Below, in pieces: positions 32,290 to 47,300 of a stretch of DNA of 64,000 bases (position 1 is its first letter; each line of letters begins with the position of its first letter). Position numbers and translations under genes: made by a program. The notes under the pieces are model-generated. The model searched no databases. It saw nothing but the letters and a program-made list of their open reading frames with translations, and was not told the origin of the DNA. This DNA comes from Pectinophora gossypiella (lineage: Eukaryota; Arthropoda; Insecta; Lepidoptera; Gelechiidae): the NCBI RefSeq assembly GCF_024362695.1, contig NC_065413.1:16775511-16839510 (forward strand), written 5' to 3'.

Positions 32290-35039
32290 GTAAAGTATAA
32301 CGCGCGCGTATTAGAGACAACGTCTGAGAACAACAACGATCCTATACTACTTATATATGTATAATATGTTTCACACTAACCACTATGATATTTATGTATA
32401 GTTTAGTCAGATATATGATATGTATCGTGAGCGGTAGCAATCCGCGTATCACATTCGATATCCTTGCAAACTAATTAAAACGAAGTATTTAAATCGAAAA
32501 ACACATCTTATTCTCAAATCTGGTAAAAACGCCAACATATCTAAAGGTATTCTTTTCTTTTTTATATAAGTCGTTCATTTCATATAAAAAAATATATACA
32601 AAAACGCTGATTTAAAATTGTCGAATGTTTCTCATTCAACAAAGACATATTTTTTTCATCTTTTTTTTTATTCTATTGAAATAATATAACAAAATTAAAA
32701 ATATCAATTCAATAAAGTTCATATAATATTTCTGTTCTAGAGTCATAAAAAATAAATATAAAAAAAAACATGGCGTCTCTCGATTTAAACCTTTGTGTGC
32801 TCGCACTGATGTACCTGAACAGTCACTTCGATACAGCGACTAATATTATAAAACAATCGAAAAGCTCCACTATCTCAATACCGAGGAGTATACTGTAGAG
32901 TATACTACTCTAGAATCTCTAGAAATTACCAGACAAAAACATACACGGCGGGAGATTTTTAGCTGACTGACTTTAACTTTGAGAGACAAAGTGAGCTCAA
33001 TACGAAAAGTTCGTAAGTCCACTTTTTAACTACAAGAAAATGTTTTAATAAGTATTACTGAACTACCTAACAATTATAAGGAAAAAATATCCGGCCAAGT
33101 AACTAATATCATATGCGGCAAATCGTAATAAATCACGTCAAAAAAATACAGTTCTGTTTTAAAACGCATATTGCTCGAATCTTCAGAATCGCTGTAGGCA
33201 AACCTTGTGACGTACACAGCTTGGTACCTCTTGGTACAATCAAATTCAGTTAAAAAACAGCACGCAATTTTTTAGGTATTTTCTATTTTTGTCTCTAGTA
33301 ACGTTTACCAAAATGAACTTTGATTTTCGAAGTCAGCCGATGAATCTTTAGTTTTTTTTTTATTGAAGCATGCTGCAGATACTACAAGATAGAACATTAC
33401 GTTATTTAAATCCGCTTGCGATATCTGAAGATGACAAGTCTACAGCTAAAAATACACCAACTGTATAAAACTTCAAAAAGCGTCAAATGCACACATCGAA
33501 TACGTATTATATGAAACATCGACGAGTGAGAGACAGTTGGTCGGGACCGGGGTACATCCATATTATAATTACCATGAACACCGAGAAACATCAAATTTAT
33601 AAAATTCGAGATCGATTCACAGTGTGAGTGAGACTAAACATTAGTATAATATACTGTGGTAACTAGTATTTTACACGCGAAACAGATACAGCGTATAAGA
33701 TACGTATAATATAAACACGTTAAAGTATTAGCTAAAGTCAAGCATACAACACTCAGCGCGTAAAAAACAACGCGACACGACGTCGCCTGAAACCATCAAA
33801 CTATATAAACTGCTAAACATACTAACAATAATCTATAAAATCATTTCTAACACTATTTTTGCAAAAGTATATTTATATTAATGTTATGCATATTAATACT
33901 AATACATTTATTAATTAAACTATACAGAAGCGAAATTATATTCGATATAATTATTAACAGAGCTCAATAACATGATATGTATGCTTTTAAAGCGATATAA
34001 TATATTTTATATTTGCCGACTCATCCTCCTAGTAAGGCCAAGTCCAGATAGCGCGATTAACGCTCGGATCACGCGCCGCGCGTTATAAATAACAGTGGTC
34101 AGGTGCTGAAAGCCAAAGAAATTCGTTAACCCCCCCGCACCCGCGAGCTGCGATTGATAATATCGTCGCGACACACCCGGCGCTGCTTCTCGTACCTCAC
34201 GCCGCGTGTATCACCAGCGCCACCTGGATTAGGCCTCCAACATCAGTTGCGCACGACACGTAGTGTGGTCACCGCGCGGCGCGGCGCGTAGCGCGCCCTA
34301 CAAGCACGAACATACAGTGCCCATTCCTCTACATTAATTGACTTAAATAAGGAATCCTCTTCAATATAAATAATATATGTATGTATATAAGTATATATCT
34401 CTCTAACAACGACGTTTAATTCACATTTTGATATGTATGAGTTGCATTATCATTTCGTTTAAGTATATTATATTTAAATTAGATCGAGTCGCGCCGCCCG
34501 GCCGTCGTTCCTTCATCATTTTCACACATTGGAATATTTTCTTTTCATTTAAAGATTTCTTAGTCCGTTTCTTTAATTTCATATTATGTCTTTCCAATAA
34601 AATGTAAAGGAACGAATCGAGTACAACTCTTTAAGTTTCAACATGTTCGACGACCGCCGGCGCGGCGCGCACCCCCCTCTACAAGGTAACATTGCTTATT
34701 TTTCCATACATCGACTAGTACGTACACTATTGCTTCGACCGCCGTGTCCTACGTCACACGGCGAGCTATGTACGAGTATGTGCTACACTTAACATTACAA
34801 ATAAAACTGTATAAGTTACTATGTTACATACAAAAGTGTGCTTGACGGAAGATAGACATGATATGTAAACGTTGAGCATACACTGACGCTGAAACATACT
34901 GACACTCGTGGGTACATTTCGATGTAACGAACGTTTCACGAAAGAAAGGTTTATTAGCTATAGTAAAATCATCGTAAAATATATCTCGTTCCGTTGTCGC
35001 GCGGGCCCGGTCTACTGATTAGTAGAAGAGGGCGTCGTC
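32290..35039 (-). other. Probable 3' UTR and flank of the choline transporter
   Basis: This stretch follows the transporter stop codon on the - strand. A repeat-D end lies at 33085-33150. Between about 33600 and 35039 I see no repeat family, and 34030-34780 has unusual CpG-rich patches (CGCGGCGCGGCGCGTAGCG near 34275). AATAAA on the - strand occurs at 33907-33912, among others. How far the transcript extends cannot be decided from sequence alone. Confidence 0.35.
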
Positions 35040-35358
35040 TCAGAAAGCCGTTTGTTTGCCGAAGGGCTGGACCGGCGGGGGGGCGCTGCTGGACCCGAAG
35101 AGGGGAGTGGGTCCATCATTTGGGTCGTCTAGGTCATCGTCATCGGCTTCTAAAGCTGGATTAATCCTGCCGGACTTCTCGTCAGGGCCGACCAGCGTGG
35201 AAGCAGCGCCGTACAACTTGCCCGGCACCCCCCCGAGTACTGACATCTGCTCGCCGGCCTCAGAGGGCTCGTCCACTCTCCGGATGTCCTCAGGGATGTT
35301 CACCACGCAGTTGAAGTAGTCCGACTCCGGGCTCAGGTACCCGGAGTTGAATAAGTAC
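35040..35358 (-). CDS. ChT: ChT last coding exon (C-terminal tail)
   Basis: Acceptor TTTCTGCCACAG at 35359-35370. The exon completes a Val codon and encodes [20 protein letters not shown] (end of the last membrane segment and start of the cytoplasmic tail). A hydrophilic tail follows with [18 protein letters not shown], an acidic run at [12 protein letters not shown], and ending FGKQTAF before TGA. The tail is the least conserved part of the family. In vertebrate ChT it carries internalisation signals, and I see no clear equivalent here beyond possible hydrophobic pairs. Confidence 0.9.
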
Positions 35359-38300
35359 CTGTGGCAGAAAGATACATGACTTAGAATACGCTAAAGTACA
35401 AACAAGTATTCATATAAAGTAGAACGAATTTGTAACACTAGAAGTTAACAATTATCGGGGCGATGCGGACCGCAAAGTGAATGTCAAAAAACAATTACCT
35501 ATCTACTTAGATGAACAACTTAAGCTTGTTTTTAAATAAAGAATAAATTGTAGAAATTGAAATTTCTTTCATGTAGTAAATTGACCTCTTGTTATAAGTT
35601 GAAACAATCATTTACGCAATCCTAAAGTTACGCAACGCCGCGTTGTGGTTGATCATCTCGGCTGCATTCAACGACATTCGCGACTCTTAGTACCGGAGTA
35701 TGACAATACATTTTACTGTCACCTAATGTTGTTTATTGCCAGTTCTCAATTATTGGGTTTATTTTCGAAATAGATGTTCGTTGAATTATTAACGATAGCG
35801 CATCGCACCGCTAGATAGCGCGCGCTACAACCATATGAGTTTGTAAACTCTTTACTGAGCAAACTTGAGGTCTAGTCACAACGGAATCAAGAAGGGTAAT
35901 GGTATTAGGTATGAGTGTCCTATAAGTAGGCAACGGGTGTCTTTTAAATATGTTTCTACATGACTTATAAATATTCAAAATTATTAAAGTACAAAATCTA
36001 AATGTATACTGATACTATTATTCCGACTAAGAAATAGCAATATATTTTTTTTTCCTTTGATTGGTTTGCTCTTGGCCCCAGACTTGCCCGAAGGCATTGA
36101 CGAGGCCTAAGATGGAGCGAGCTGGCCCAGAAGGTGCCTGTTCACTCTGGCCTTGAAGGCACCCGGGTTATATGCATTCGGAAATACAGAAGACGGCAGA
36201 GAATTCCACTTCCTAGCAGTGCGCATAATGAAGGACGTTGCTCAGCGCTTTGTGCGAATAGTTGGGATATCCACCAAATAAATGTGATTATATCCAAATT
36301 GTCTAGGATCAGCATTATTCCTGCCTACAAAATTATACGTAGATACGTCTCATTTGAGACAGGAAGAAAATTTTACCGGCGTATATCTCCGAAGCACATT
36401 ACCAAGATACCTTCGCTTTTTTTTTAATTTCAATTAGCGGTCAAATGTAGGTCAACATCTATACAAGACTTTTTCTTTGACGTGACTACTTGGCTTTCTA
36501 CTTGGCTGGTAAACTACATGGCAGAAGTATAGAAGATGTGAACCGCAAAATTGTACCTTAGACTGAAGTACATATGTAAAATATTTATATTGGGTGAATT
36601 TTGAGTGTAAGGATTTCTAGGTTGAATTGATTCCTATAGAAATCCGTTCACTAAATCGGGCCGGACCTTGTTATCGCAATTGGTAAATGCACATCAAATG
36701 GACGCGCTGTTGTAGTGGATTTCATGTTATGTTTTTGTCCCTTTCACAAATCAAGTACAAGATAAATGTACCCCAGCTGGTGCACAGTTCGACACCTGGT
36801 TATTATCCAGGGTATTGTCAGCCGTATCGCGGACAGATCACGATCGCACGATTACTGTTACATCAAACTGAAGAGAATGGTCGCTACCATCACCCCACCG
36901 TCGACCATATACCGTCACGATACCACTATCTGTTTATTAACTTTGTTCTTGTGTCAACTGCTTTGTTGCGTTAGTTGATTGTCAATTTTCGCACACGTTA
37001 GACAAGCCACAATGCCGCCAATCAAAAATCACAACGATCTTCGTGGTCCAGTGTTTGAGCGTTGAGCTCACGATCCGGAGGTCCCGAGTTTCGAATCCCG
37101 GTGGGGACAATCACAAAAATCTTTTTGTGATCCCTAGTTTGGTTAGGACATTACTAGCTGATCACCAGATTGTCCGAAAGTAAGATGATCCGTGCTTCAG
37201 AAGGCACGTTAAGCCATTGGTCCCGGTTATTACTTACTGATGTAAATATGTAGTCGTTACACGAGCCATGTCAGGGGCCAGTGGCGGTTAAATAATAACC
37301 CTGACACCAGAGTTGAAGAGGTTGTTACTCCACCTCTCAACCCTCACGATAGAAGAAGAAGAATGCCGCCAAATCCCCGAAGGACGTTATATACAATCCT
37401 GACGACCCGATTATGTACTCTTGCAATAAAGACGTCCAATCGGCTTGCGACAACCAACGCTTCAGGAGCCGGATACCGACCCCGCCGGCGTAGTCGACGA
37501 TTTCCCTGATTCTACGCTTATTAATTATTTCGATAACGGCCTCCGTTGTCCAGTGGTTGAGCGTTGGGCTCACTATCTGGAGGTCCCGGGTTCGAATCCC
37601 GGTGGGGACATATCACAAAAATCTCTTTGTGGTGCTTAGTTTGGTTAGGACATTACTGGCTGATCACTAGATTGTCCGAAAGTAAAATGATCCGTGATTC
37701 GGAAGGCACGTTAAGCCGTTGGTCCCGGTTATTACTTACTGATGTAAATATGTAGTCGTTACACGAGCCTTATCAGGGGCCTTTGGCGGCTCTATAATAA
37801 CCCTGACACCAGAGTTGATGAGGTTGGTAATTCACCTCACAACCCACACATAGAAGAAGATAGTAGCATGACGTCGTAAGAGTCCAGCGAGGCAAAGTGA
37901 ATGTACTGTCGTTTGAAGTTATTGTTTGATGGTATATGCCACGCTCACGATTCACCAGTACATGTTTGACGTACTAACAAATCGATCTAGATATAAATCT
38001 AGGACAAGATAATAACTTATATATAGGACGTAGATTGATTTATGGTTCTTCCTCAAACAACAATAGTGTGATCGTTTTGGAAATTGATTGACTATACATT
38101 GTGGAAACGCACACAAAACCACCACAAGCCATCATGACTTCATTACCAAATATGGCGTCAAATTGAATTCTTACCAGAAAAGACTGGTGTTAACTTAATA
38201 GGTTGCAGACCCAGTTTTATCCATAGACATGGCTGGCGGGATTCGCAGGATTTTGACCACATTATGCGAGACTCCGTGCAGCCTTACCCTCCGTGGTCTA

Positions 38301-41300
38301 GTGGTTAGAGCGTTAGGCTCACGATTCGATTCCCGATGGGGATATTGTCGAAATCACTTTGTGAGACTGTCCTTTGTTTGGTAAGGACTTTTCAGGCTTG
38401 AATCATCTGATTGTCCGAAAAAGTAAGGTGATTCCGTGCTTCGGAGGGCACGTTAAGCCGTTGGTCCCGGCTATTAGCCGTAAAAACACCTCCACCAACC
38501 CACAGTGGAGCAGCGTGGTGGAGTATGTCCGGTTGATTGAGGGGAGGCCTGTGCCCAGCAGTGGGTCGTATATAGGCTGTTTATGTATGTATATTATGTA
38601 TGCGAGACTGTCGCCTCCCTAGGCACCGTGGAACTCCATCGGACCTGTTCACCCTTGACCACGCAGTACATGGATGCAGGGCCTTAACATCTTGTGCTAT
38701 ACGCCTCCAGGACGACCGTTCGTTAGACCATAACAATTGTCCATAATGCTCGACTCAACCACTTAGAGCTTTATTTTACTATTTCTGCTTCCAAGCATCC
38801 AATATTATTTATTCGTAGCATCCAATGACAAAATCTAGTTGTTCACGTACTCAATTATTACTAAATCCTTTGTTCTTGATATTGCTGCAAGGTTCATGAA
38901 AAATTACTTGTGTAGAATTGATTATTTCCCGTCAGAAACAGACAACTTCATATGTTACTGGGCCGCGGGCGAGCACGCTCTACTCGTATGTAGAACAAAT
39001 TGATGGGTACCAGCCACACACTCAGTAATGTGCCAGTATCGGGAATGTTCCCAATTTGGGAACGATCCTGGCAGTAAAAAAGGCGCACAACTTATGTAAA
39101 AAGAGCTTTGTTACCTAACTTTTAGGCAGATTTGACCAGAGTACTAGAAAGAACAATTTGAAAAAGAAAAGCCGCCGGTGTCCTCACGTGTCGCGAGCTG
39201 ATTGGCCGCCTCTATGGCTAGAGTAATCGGGTCGTCGGGAAGGATCACAGAGGGTGTTGAATAAAAATAATAATTATGTACACATCGCATAGTTACCGTA
39301 CAAATACAAATATACATTATATTGCATCAATATAATATATAAAGAAAATAGTTACAAAAGAGACTTAACTAGGTAACAAATAATGAAAAAAGAAAGAAAA
39401 ATGTAGATATTTCTACTACATTTTTTTAATTTTTTTTTTTCATAGCGAATAGCGGCCTTACCGTGCGTGTGTAGCGACGACCGCCCCGGGTAATTCGTGT
39501 GCACATGACGCGAGCTTTGTATCCAAATACAGTTTGTGGCTCAGACGTACTCGTAGCATTGTATGGCTCAGTGGCGAAACAATACAACCTTTGAAAGGTT
39601 TACTCTGTATTTGATGTGCTAAATTACATTTTGGTTTGAATCTGTATCGGATTCTTATATGAATTCAGTTATTTAGACTCGTGTCCTAACTAATTTATGT
39701 TATCAATTTTTTTTTTTAAATAATCTGATACATTCACTGTGCTCCTACTTACAATTGACTATTAGATATAAGTTCATATTATTAGTAGAGACTCTTTCCT
39801 GCAGACAAACTGTTTAAACAGTTTTGCAGGGCATTAACAAATTGTATATTTAGTATTAAGATTTAATACATAAATAAATATAAATATATATATATAAATA
39901 TATATATTTCAATTGTCAAATTATATTACACGAGGATGTAAGAGAAACGAGAGGCATTTGTTTAGCATTTCTCTTGTTCTAATTTAGTGTAGCTTGTAAG
40001 GTTAATGATGAAATGTTGGATAGGTGGAAAGCCTGATTGTGGAATACTGAGACACTGGACAAAAATGCATGCACCAACTACTCATCACGAAATCTCAAAA
40101 ACTGTAAGTGCTAGGAGTCTCAAATTTGGCATGGGGGTTGCTTTTAGAACGTAGGTGCTGACTAAGACGGGATCTTGCGGAATTCAACCCTTAAGGGGGG
40201 AAAATGGGTGGCAAAGTTTGAATGAACCTTCTGTATTTACTTAGTTTTAATAGTAGGGTTTCACGCGAAGTCACAGGTGACAGCTAGTTATCATGTGATT
40301 TAACAGCTTCTGTGGGCTAGTGGTTAGAGCGTTAGGCTCACACCACTGGTGGTTAGAGGTCCGGGTTCGATTCCCGATGGGGACATTGTCGAAATCACTT
40401 TGTGAGACTGTCCTTTGTTTGGTAAGGACTTTTCAGGCTTGAATCACCTGATTGTCCGAAAAAGTAAGATGATTCCGTGCTTCGGAGGGCACGTTAAGGC
40501 GTTGGTCCTGGGTATTACCTGTAAAAACACCTCCACCAACCCGCATTGGAGCAGCGTGGTGGAGTATGCTCCATACCCCCTTCGGTTGATTGAGGGGAGG
40601 CCTGTGCCCAGCAGTGGGACGTATATAGGCTGTTTATGTTGTTATGTATGTATATGTGATTTGATTTTTATACAAAATCAAGTAGATATACTTACACGGA
40701 GAGCCAGGATATGAACGCCAGCGTGAACAAGGACAGTACCATCGCCATGGTGCGGAAGGGGAACAGCTGAACCTCGCTCTCGGGGTCCCAGCCGGGGTAG
40801 TGGATAAGCGGCGGCAACCCGAGCATCTTCTCGCCGCCACTCAGGCGCACCAACAGCGCCACGATGTAGGCCGCCAAGGAGCCGTACGTGTTGCAGTGGT
40901 GCTTGAAGTGCACCACCATCAGCAGCTGCGGGAACAGTATCACGTACACCAGGTCCGAGCACATTGACCTGGGGACAAACGCGAAGGTTAGTTGCTTCGT
41001 CAACGTGGTGGTTGATCAACTGGATCACAGGAAAAGAGAGATATCAATAGTTTGATACTCAATAGTTGCTAATTTTATCAATACTGTGGAAAATAAAACC
41101 TTTCGGTTTGAGTTTTAGAGAAAAACTGAATGGTTTTATTTTCCACATATTTTTGGTGTCAGAAGATTTTTTTTTTAGTCTTTTAGCAAAAAAGACTATA
41201 ATATCAAAAACGTAGAAAACAAAATAATATCCAAATTCAAATATATATAAAAAAGAATAGAATAACAAGTAAAAAGTAAAACATATTAAAAAGGTTTCCT

Positions 41301-44300
41301 ATCGGCGACAAATACAGTCAGAATAGTTGAAAGAGTAACGTAACTTAGCTTCATGCCTGTATCCCCGAAGGGGTAAATAATGTACATTATATAGTATACA
41401 CAGACACAACTCGTCAGCTATGTTCAAGTCCCATGTAATGAAACCACGTGATATCAATTATCTATGATCCAAACATGAATAATAATTCAAACCCATAAAA
41501 TCGTCGTCGAATTCTATGGTTTAGACCACAGACATACATGACGCGCGTTCTCCGAATAGGGTTGTCATGGCTTTTGAAATAGTACATACATACATACATA
41601 AACTCACGCCTATTTCCCACCAGGGTAAGCAGAGACTATAGAATTCCATTTGCTTCGAATTCCATTTGTTTTGAAATAGTACATATTCAATAATATAGTA
41701 TTTTATGGATGCATGCTACAAAGATTGGTTTTACTGTCTAATATCCGTAGCTTTTATCAAGGACGTGATGGCCGCCAATCGAAACTCAAATTGAATCGTG
41801 TACTAGGATTCGTCGTCGTGTTCAAGATAAATTACGAAATTCTGATTTCTAAAGACAGATCTAAAATTAACGAAAAACATTTTCTTTTTTTCTATTAAAC
41901 TTATTAATGAATTTTAATCTAGAAAAACGTAGTAACAAGTCCGGCATTTTATCACGTTTTTCTATAACGTCACAGTGTGCTTCACACAAATTCCATAGTA
42001 ATTTCGTGTTTTGACGTTTAGTAAAATGTAACTGATTTGACTAGTTGGAAACTAGCCTATTGGGGATATCTTTCAAATAGGTTTAGTACTCTCCGAACCA
42101 GCGTTCATGTATGAAACGATTGGTGAATGTGAAGGAAGCAAAAAAACTATGTCGGGATCGTAGCTTATACATAGAATTCCAGTCTTTAGTTACCCCGGTA
42201 GAAAATAGGCTAGAGTTATATAATGTAACTTGACTTTTGTAGATTTGTATCGGAGGGCATTCAGTGCTTGAACAGAAGGGCTTCACAGCACGAGCAACTT
42301 GTTCGTTTTATTATCATTCGACAGTGTGAGACCCGAACTCAAATCCAAATCTCAGGACTGTAAACTGTTTACCATCTCTTAGTAATATAGCCTTTTAACA
42401 ACATAGGTAAGTATAATAGATTACTTTAGTAGCTCTTACTGTAATCTAAGTATTTACATGTCTAATGACTAGTAATTATTATAAAATATTCACCTAATAG
42501 CGACGGATTCATAAAGTTTTAATATTTATAGACAACGTTCATAATTTAGAAGGTTGCGTGTCGCAATACGGCTACAGTTCAGTAGTTTGAGATAATAAAA
42601 TGATCAGGATGCATAAAGTCTTGGTATTTTCGTTATAGTTTGTAGAGACTCAATTATGATTAGTTTGTTTTAATTAAAATTAAAATCCCAGCTTGCTTAT
42701 GGCACGTTCCACCAAACCGCAGCAGTGGAGGAGCGTGGTGTGTACCCCTCCATACCCCTGTCGGTAGATTGAGCGGTGGTCTGTTCCCAGCAGTGGGACT
42801 TATATAAGGTTGTTTACATGATATAAACAGCTAATGTACAATACAATACAAATATACTTTATTGCACCAAAATAAAAAGAAACTAACTAGGTACATGGCA
42901 AATGGCAGCCTTAAAGCGATTTAAGGTGAAGAAAAATGACAATGTACTTCCTGCTGTAAGTACTTGACTGTTGTTGTTGCAGTTGCTGTTACTGTTGTTG
43001 AAACAACATGTTGTTGTTTTACTGTTGGTATAGGTTGTTTTTTATTTTATATACTTACATATTGTATGTATACAGGGTGTTAGTGACATCGAAACGAAAA
43101 CTTTGAGGGATGATTCAGACCATGATTCTGAGTTGATATCAAGTGGAATTTTCCGTCGCAAAAGTATGAATAGGAAAATAATTAAAAAAAAAAACACAAA
43201 AAAAACATGAATTTTTGCGACGGAAAAATCCACTTGATATCGACTCAGAATCATGGTTTGATTCATCCCTCAAAGTTTTCGTTTCGATGTCACTAACACC
43301 CTGTATACTCTTGCTAACAGTCAAATTGTTCAGGGAAAATTAAGTAGGTACGGTCACGAGTACTAATATGTAAGTACACTTTGAAACCATGTCACATTAA
43401 CAATTTTGTAAAATGCCAAATATTATAGTGCGACAGGGTTCTAAAGTGGGTACATGATATTGCTCATGACTGTAGCTAAGATCTAAATTTTCATCCCACT
43501 AGTTTGATAATAATTAATTTCATCCATTAGCTTTAAATTAGAACAACTGACACGGTGATTCGCCAACTAATTCATTCTGTCACTATAAGGTTGAGTAAGA
43601 CATAATTCACTAAGAACACGTTAATCTGCTCCGCGCAGCACGAATGTGAATGCAATAAACTGTAAAGTCAATGAACACGGCAATAAACAATAATCCAATA
43701 AACGTAACAAATGCCTGCTGGCTGTGACTGTAACTCCCAGGAGAATCTAATAAAGATTGGAAATATGGATATATATATAAATAAATAAAATAAATAATTC
43801 TTTATTTACCAAACATGCAAAACAAATACATTAAAGTTGATAACAATCTAGGCAAATACATTTTGTAGCATCGTTAATGTGGGCAGAAACCCAGTGGTCG
43901 CCGCACTAAGCACAGCTTGTGTTGCGGCGACCAGACAGTACGATCACCATGAGTATGAATTTGTACAAGACGCCCGATTGAGATACAATTTATAACGCGA
44001 TAGTACTTCAGATTCGGACTATTATCATCACTTACTCTGTACTCTGGGCTCTTACAGTGTCAGTAACATTAAAAAAAAATAAGTACAGCACTCCCCCATC
44101 ACTCTGCGGTAAATCCCTCCAACCAATGCATCCTGAATCTGGAACCTCCCCGTCCACCCACACCGCCCGCTATTCACATTGTAGCACGGATATACAAGCA
44201 GTACGACAACTACCTCCACATGTAGTATGCAAAGTAAACATTCAGCTCACGATACGTTTGCAATTTCGCGTCAGCGCCGCATTTAAGCATAGGCCTAGAA

Positions 44301-47300
44301 GCCTCCATCAAAAGGACTCTGGCCGGAAATGGGCACGATTGGTTAGGTTAGTAGATGGAAAAGTGGGAACTGAATTTTCTTCCAATATATGCTGGAATTG
44401 TATTACCTACTAGTAATCCCCACTTCATAAAAAAATGAAGAAAAAAACAGAATAGCTTATAATTTTACAACCTAAAAATGCGGGGCCCCGCTATAGATGT
44501 GGCCTAAGAATATACAGACCCTTGATGCGGCGGTGATTTATGTACCCGTAAAAAAAAAGACGCGAAGACGTCGTCAACACGGACTACGTAATTAAATAAA
44601 TATTCGAAGTTATAAACTATTATGGATGCTATAATATTAAGTTATACCCAATTCCCAGCTGCCGTCGAACTTAAAGCTGCTGCAATAATCCAAGGTGTAC
44701 CACTGTTTGTCCTATATATACTGCGCTCGCGCTCCGACCGCATTGTGCATACAGCCCGCGGGTGGTTGGATTAAATTTCAATTAAGAGGTAAGCCCGCGC
44801 GGTCGCATTACTGTTTTCAAATGATTATCTCGGCTTTTCACCCGAGACCTGGTTTATCTTATTTCTCATTTGATCTGGTTTCTTTGTTAGTTGAGTAATA
44901 TAATATTTACGTATAACATAAACATAGCTAGCGAGGAGTGAGTGTATATACTGTACTGGGGGGGTTAAAATGTCCACATCGAAGCAATTCATCTAAGAAA
45001 GCAATAGTGCAATTTGACATTTGCGCATATAAAAGTAAGTGCGCAATGCAAACAATTTTCTGCTTAGCTTCGAAGATACAAAGGTACAAATACAAATATA
45101 CTTTATTGCATCAAAATAACCAGGGAGAAAAAATCAGGGAGACCTGTGTTCCGTTGTGGGACATATTATATCAGCTGTTTATGTATGTATGCCATCATCA
45201 TCAATTTAAGAGCAACGCTCTTGTCGGTATAGCATTCTCCATTCTTGTCTATGAAAGGCCAATGGTTTCACTTCCTTATAAGACACGACGTTGGTCTTCT
45301 CTATAATCTGTTCCATATAATCTCTTCTTGGTCTTCCCCCTTCCTCTCTTTCCTTCTACCTTCCCTTCTATGATGTTATAATAAATTCGTCGTGTCTTAT
45401 TAAGTGTCCAATAATCATCGTACCTCTTCTGTCCTCAATAAGTCTCAATAATTAATGTCTCCTTTACCTTACACTTACTAGCACTTATTATAAGACACGA
45501 CGTTTGCCTTCTCTTTAACCCGTGCCATGTAAGCTCTTCTTGGCCTTCCCTTCGTATCTTCCCTTCTATGATGTATGAATGTATGTAGTAAATAATAGAG
45601 TAGATATAGTGAGTGCATGTCTCGCCGCTAGACCACATATCGCAACACACAGCCATAATGCCAGTGTTTACGGGCGTAATGCCAGCCGTTTAACATCGCA
45701 GATGAGCCGCAATTATTGGCGATTGCTTTATTAAGCCGCCGCAGCCTTGCAATCTCTCGATACGATGTCGCCAACCCGTCTACTAGGGGTGCACTCCGTA
45801 AGTATACGATACAAGTACCTTCTTATCGTATGGGTTGTGAGGTGGAATACCAACCTCATTAACACCAGGGTTATTATTGAGCCGCCAAATGCCCCTGACA
45901 TGGCTCGTGTAACGACTACATACTTACATCAGTAAGAAGTAACCGGGACCAACGGCTTAACTTGCCTTCCGACAATCAGGTGATCAGCCTGTAATGTCCT
46001 AACCAAACTAGGGATTACAAAGTGATTTTTGTGATATGCCGCCACCGTGATACGAACCCGGGGCCTCCGGATCGTGAGCCCAACGCTCAACCAGTGGACC
46101 ACGGAGGCCGTTGAAGTACCAAATTACCAAAACGACGAATGGCTTCAGAAGGGTCGGGCCTTCCTTCCAGGGTACCTGCTAGGTACAATTTGTGTAAACA
46201 ATGTTACTGTGTTAGACATACACAGATTGACCCGTAAATATTGGATGTAAATTCATTTAAGTAATCAGAATTTAAAAAATCTTTAGGGTTTCGTAGTTTA
46301 TTTACTTTTCCATTTTTAAGATATTTTCTAGTCCATTCAATTTTTTGATGACGTAGCTTCAAATCTTTATTTGCATCGGTTTTTTACGTAGAGTCTAGAA
46401 TAGTGTAGTATTCAATATACCTCTACAGTACGTAAATTGTTTCCTGTTAAAGTATTAATTTTGTTTTCAAAACACCAGCTCGAATAAATTATATTTTCTG
46501 TGAAAGACATTCTTCATAAGGTAACAACCTATCTCCTAGAATCTGTAGTTTACTTTACGATTATCCTTTTTGGCTTTTTTGTGTTTTTTCACACATATAA
46601 AACAGATATCAAACATCAATATTGCTTTTTAGATAAATTGCTTCTATGTGGGCTTTTGAAAACGACTGCAAAATGTTTCTACAAATAGTGACACTTAATC
46701 CCTAATATAATATATAACTCGAAGAGGAAACAGCCACCCCTATGGCGGATCATACCCGCGGTGATCGGATTTCAGTATCAAATCTGTGTCAGTGGTCGGC
46801 GGCGCACGACCTCGCTCGCACATCCTCTCTGATCTATACCCGCTGAGGATGTACCTCCGTGAACTATCGCTGTCTTCTTTCAGCTTTTCTACTTCTTCTA
46901 TCGTGTGGGTTGTGAGGTGGATTACCAACCTCATCAAACCTGGTGTCAGGGTTACTATTAAGCCGCCAAAAGCCTCTGACGTGGCTCATGTACCTGCTAC
47001 TTACTTACATCAGTAAGTAGTAACCGGGACCAACGGCTTAACGTGCCTTCCGAAGCACAAATCATGTCCTAACCAAATTAGTGAACACAAAGTATTTTTT
47101 GTGATATGTGCCAATCGGAATCGAACCCGGAACCTCTGGATTGTGAGCCCAACGCTCAACCACTGGACCACGGAGTTCGCTTTTCTATTAAGAATTAAAC
47201 TAGCCCCAACCTCAAACGCACAATTTTCTGGGTTGGGGTCGCTCATGTCCGCAGGTTTACCCTCGAGATGCTACACGTGACCCCTGGGTGATGCTTATCA

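Noticed and set aside
35056..35319. 87-codon + frame over the ChT last exon
   Set aside because: Antisense shadow of the transporter tail.
44057..44413. 118-codon + frame in a ChT intron
   Set aside because: No recognisable domain or splice context, opposite to the host gene and next to repeat debris.
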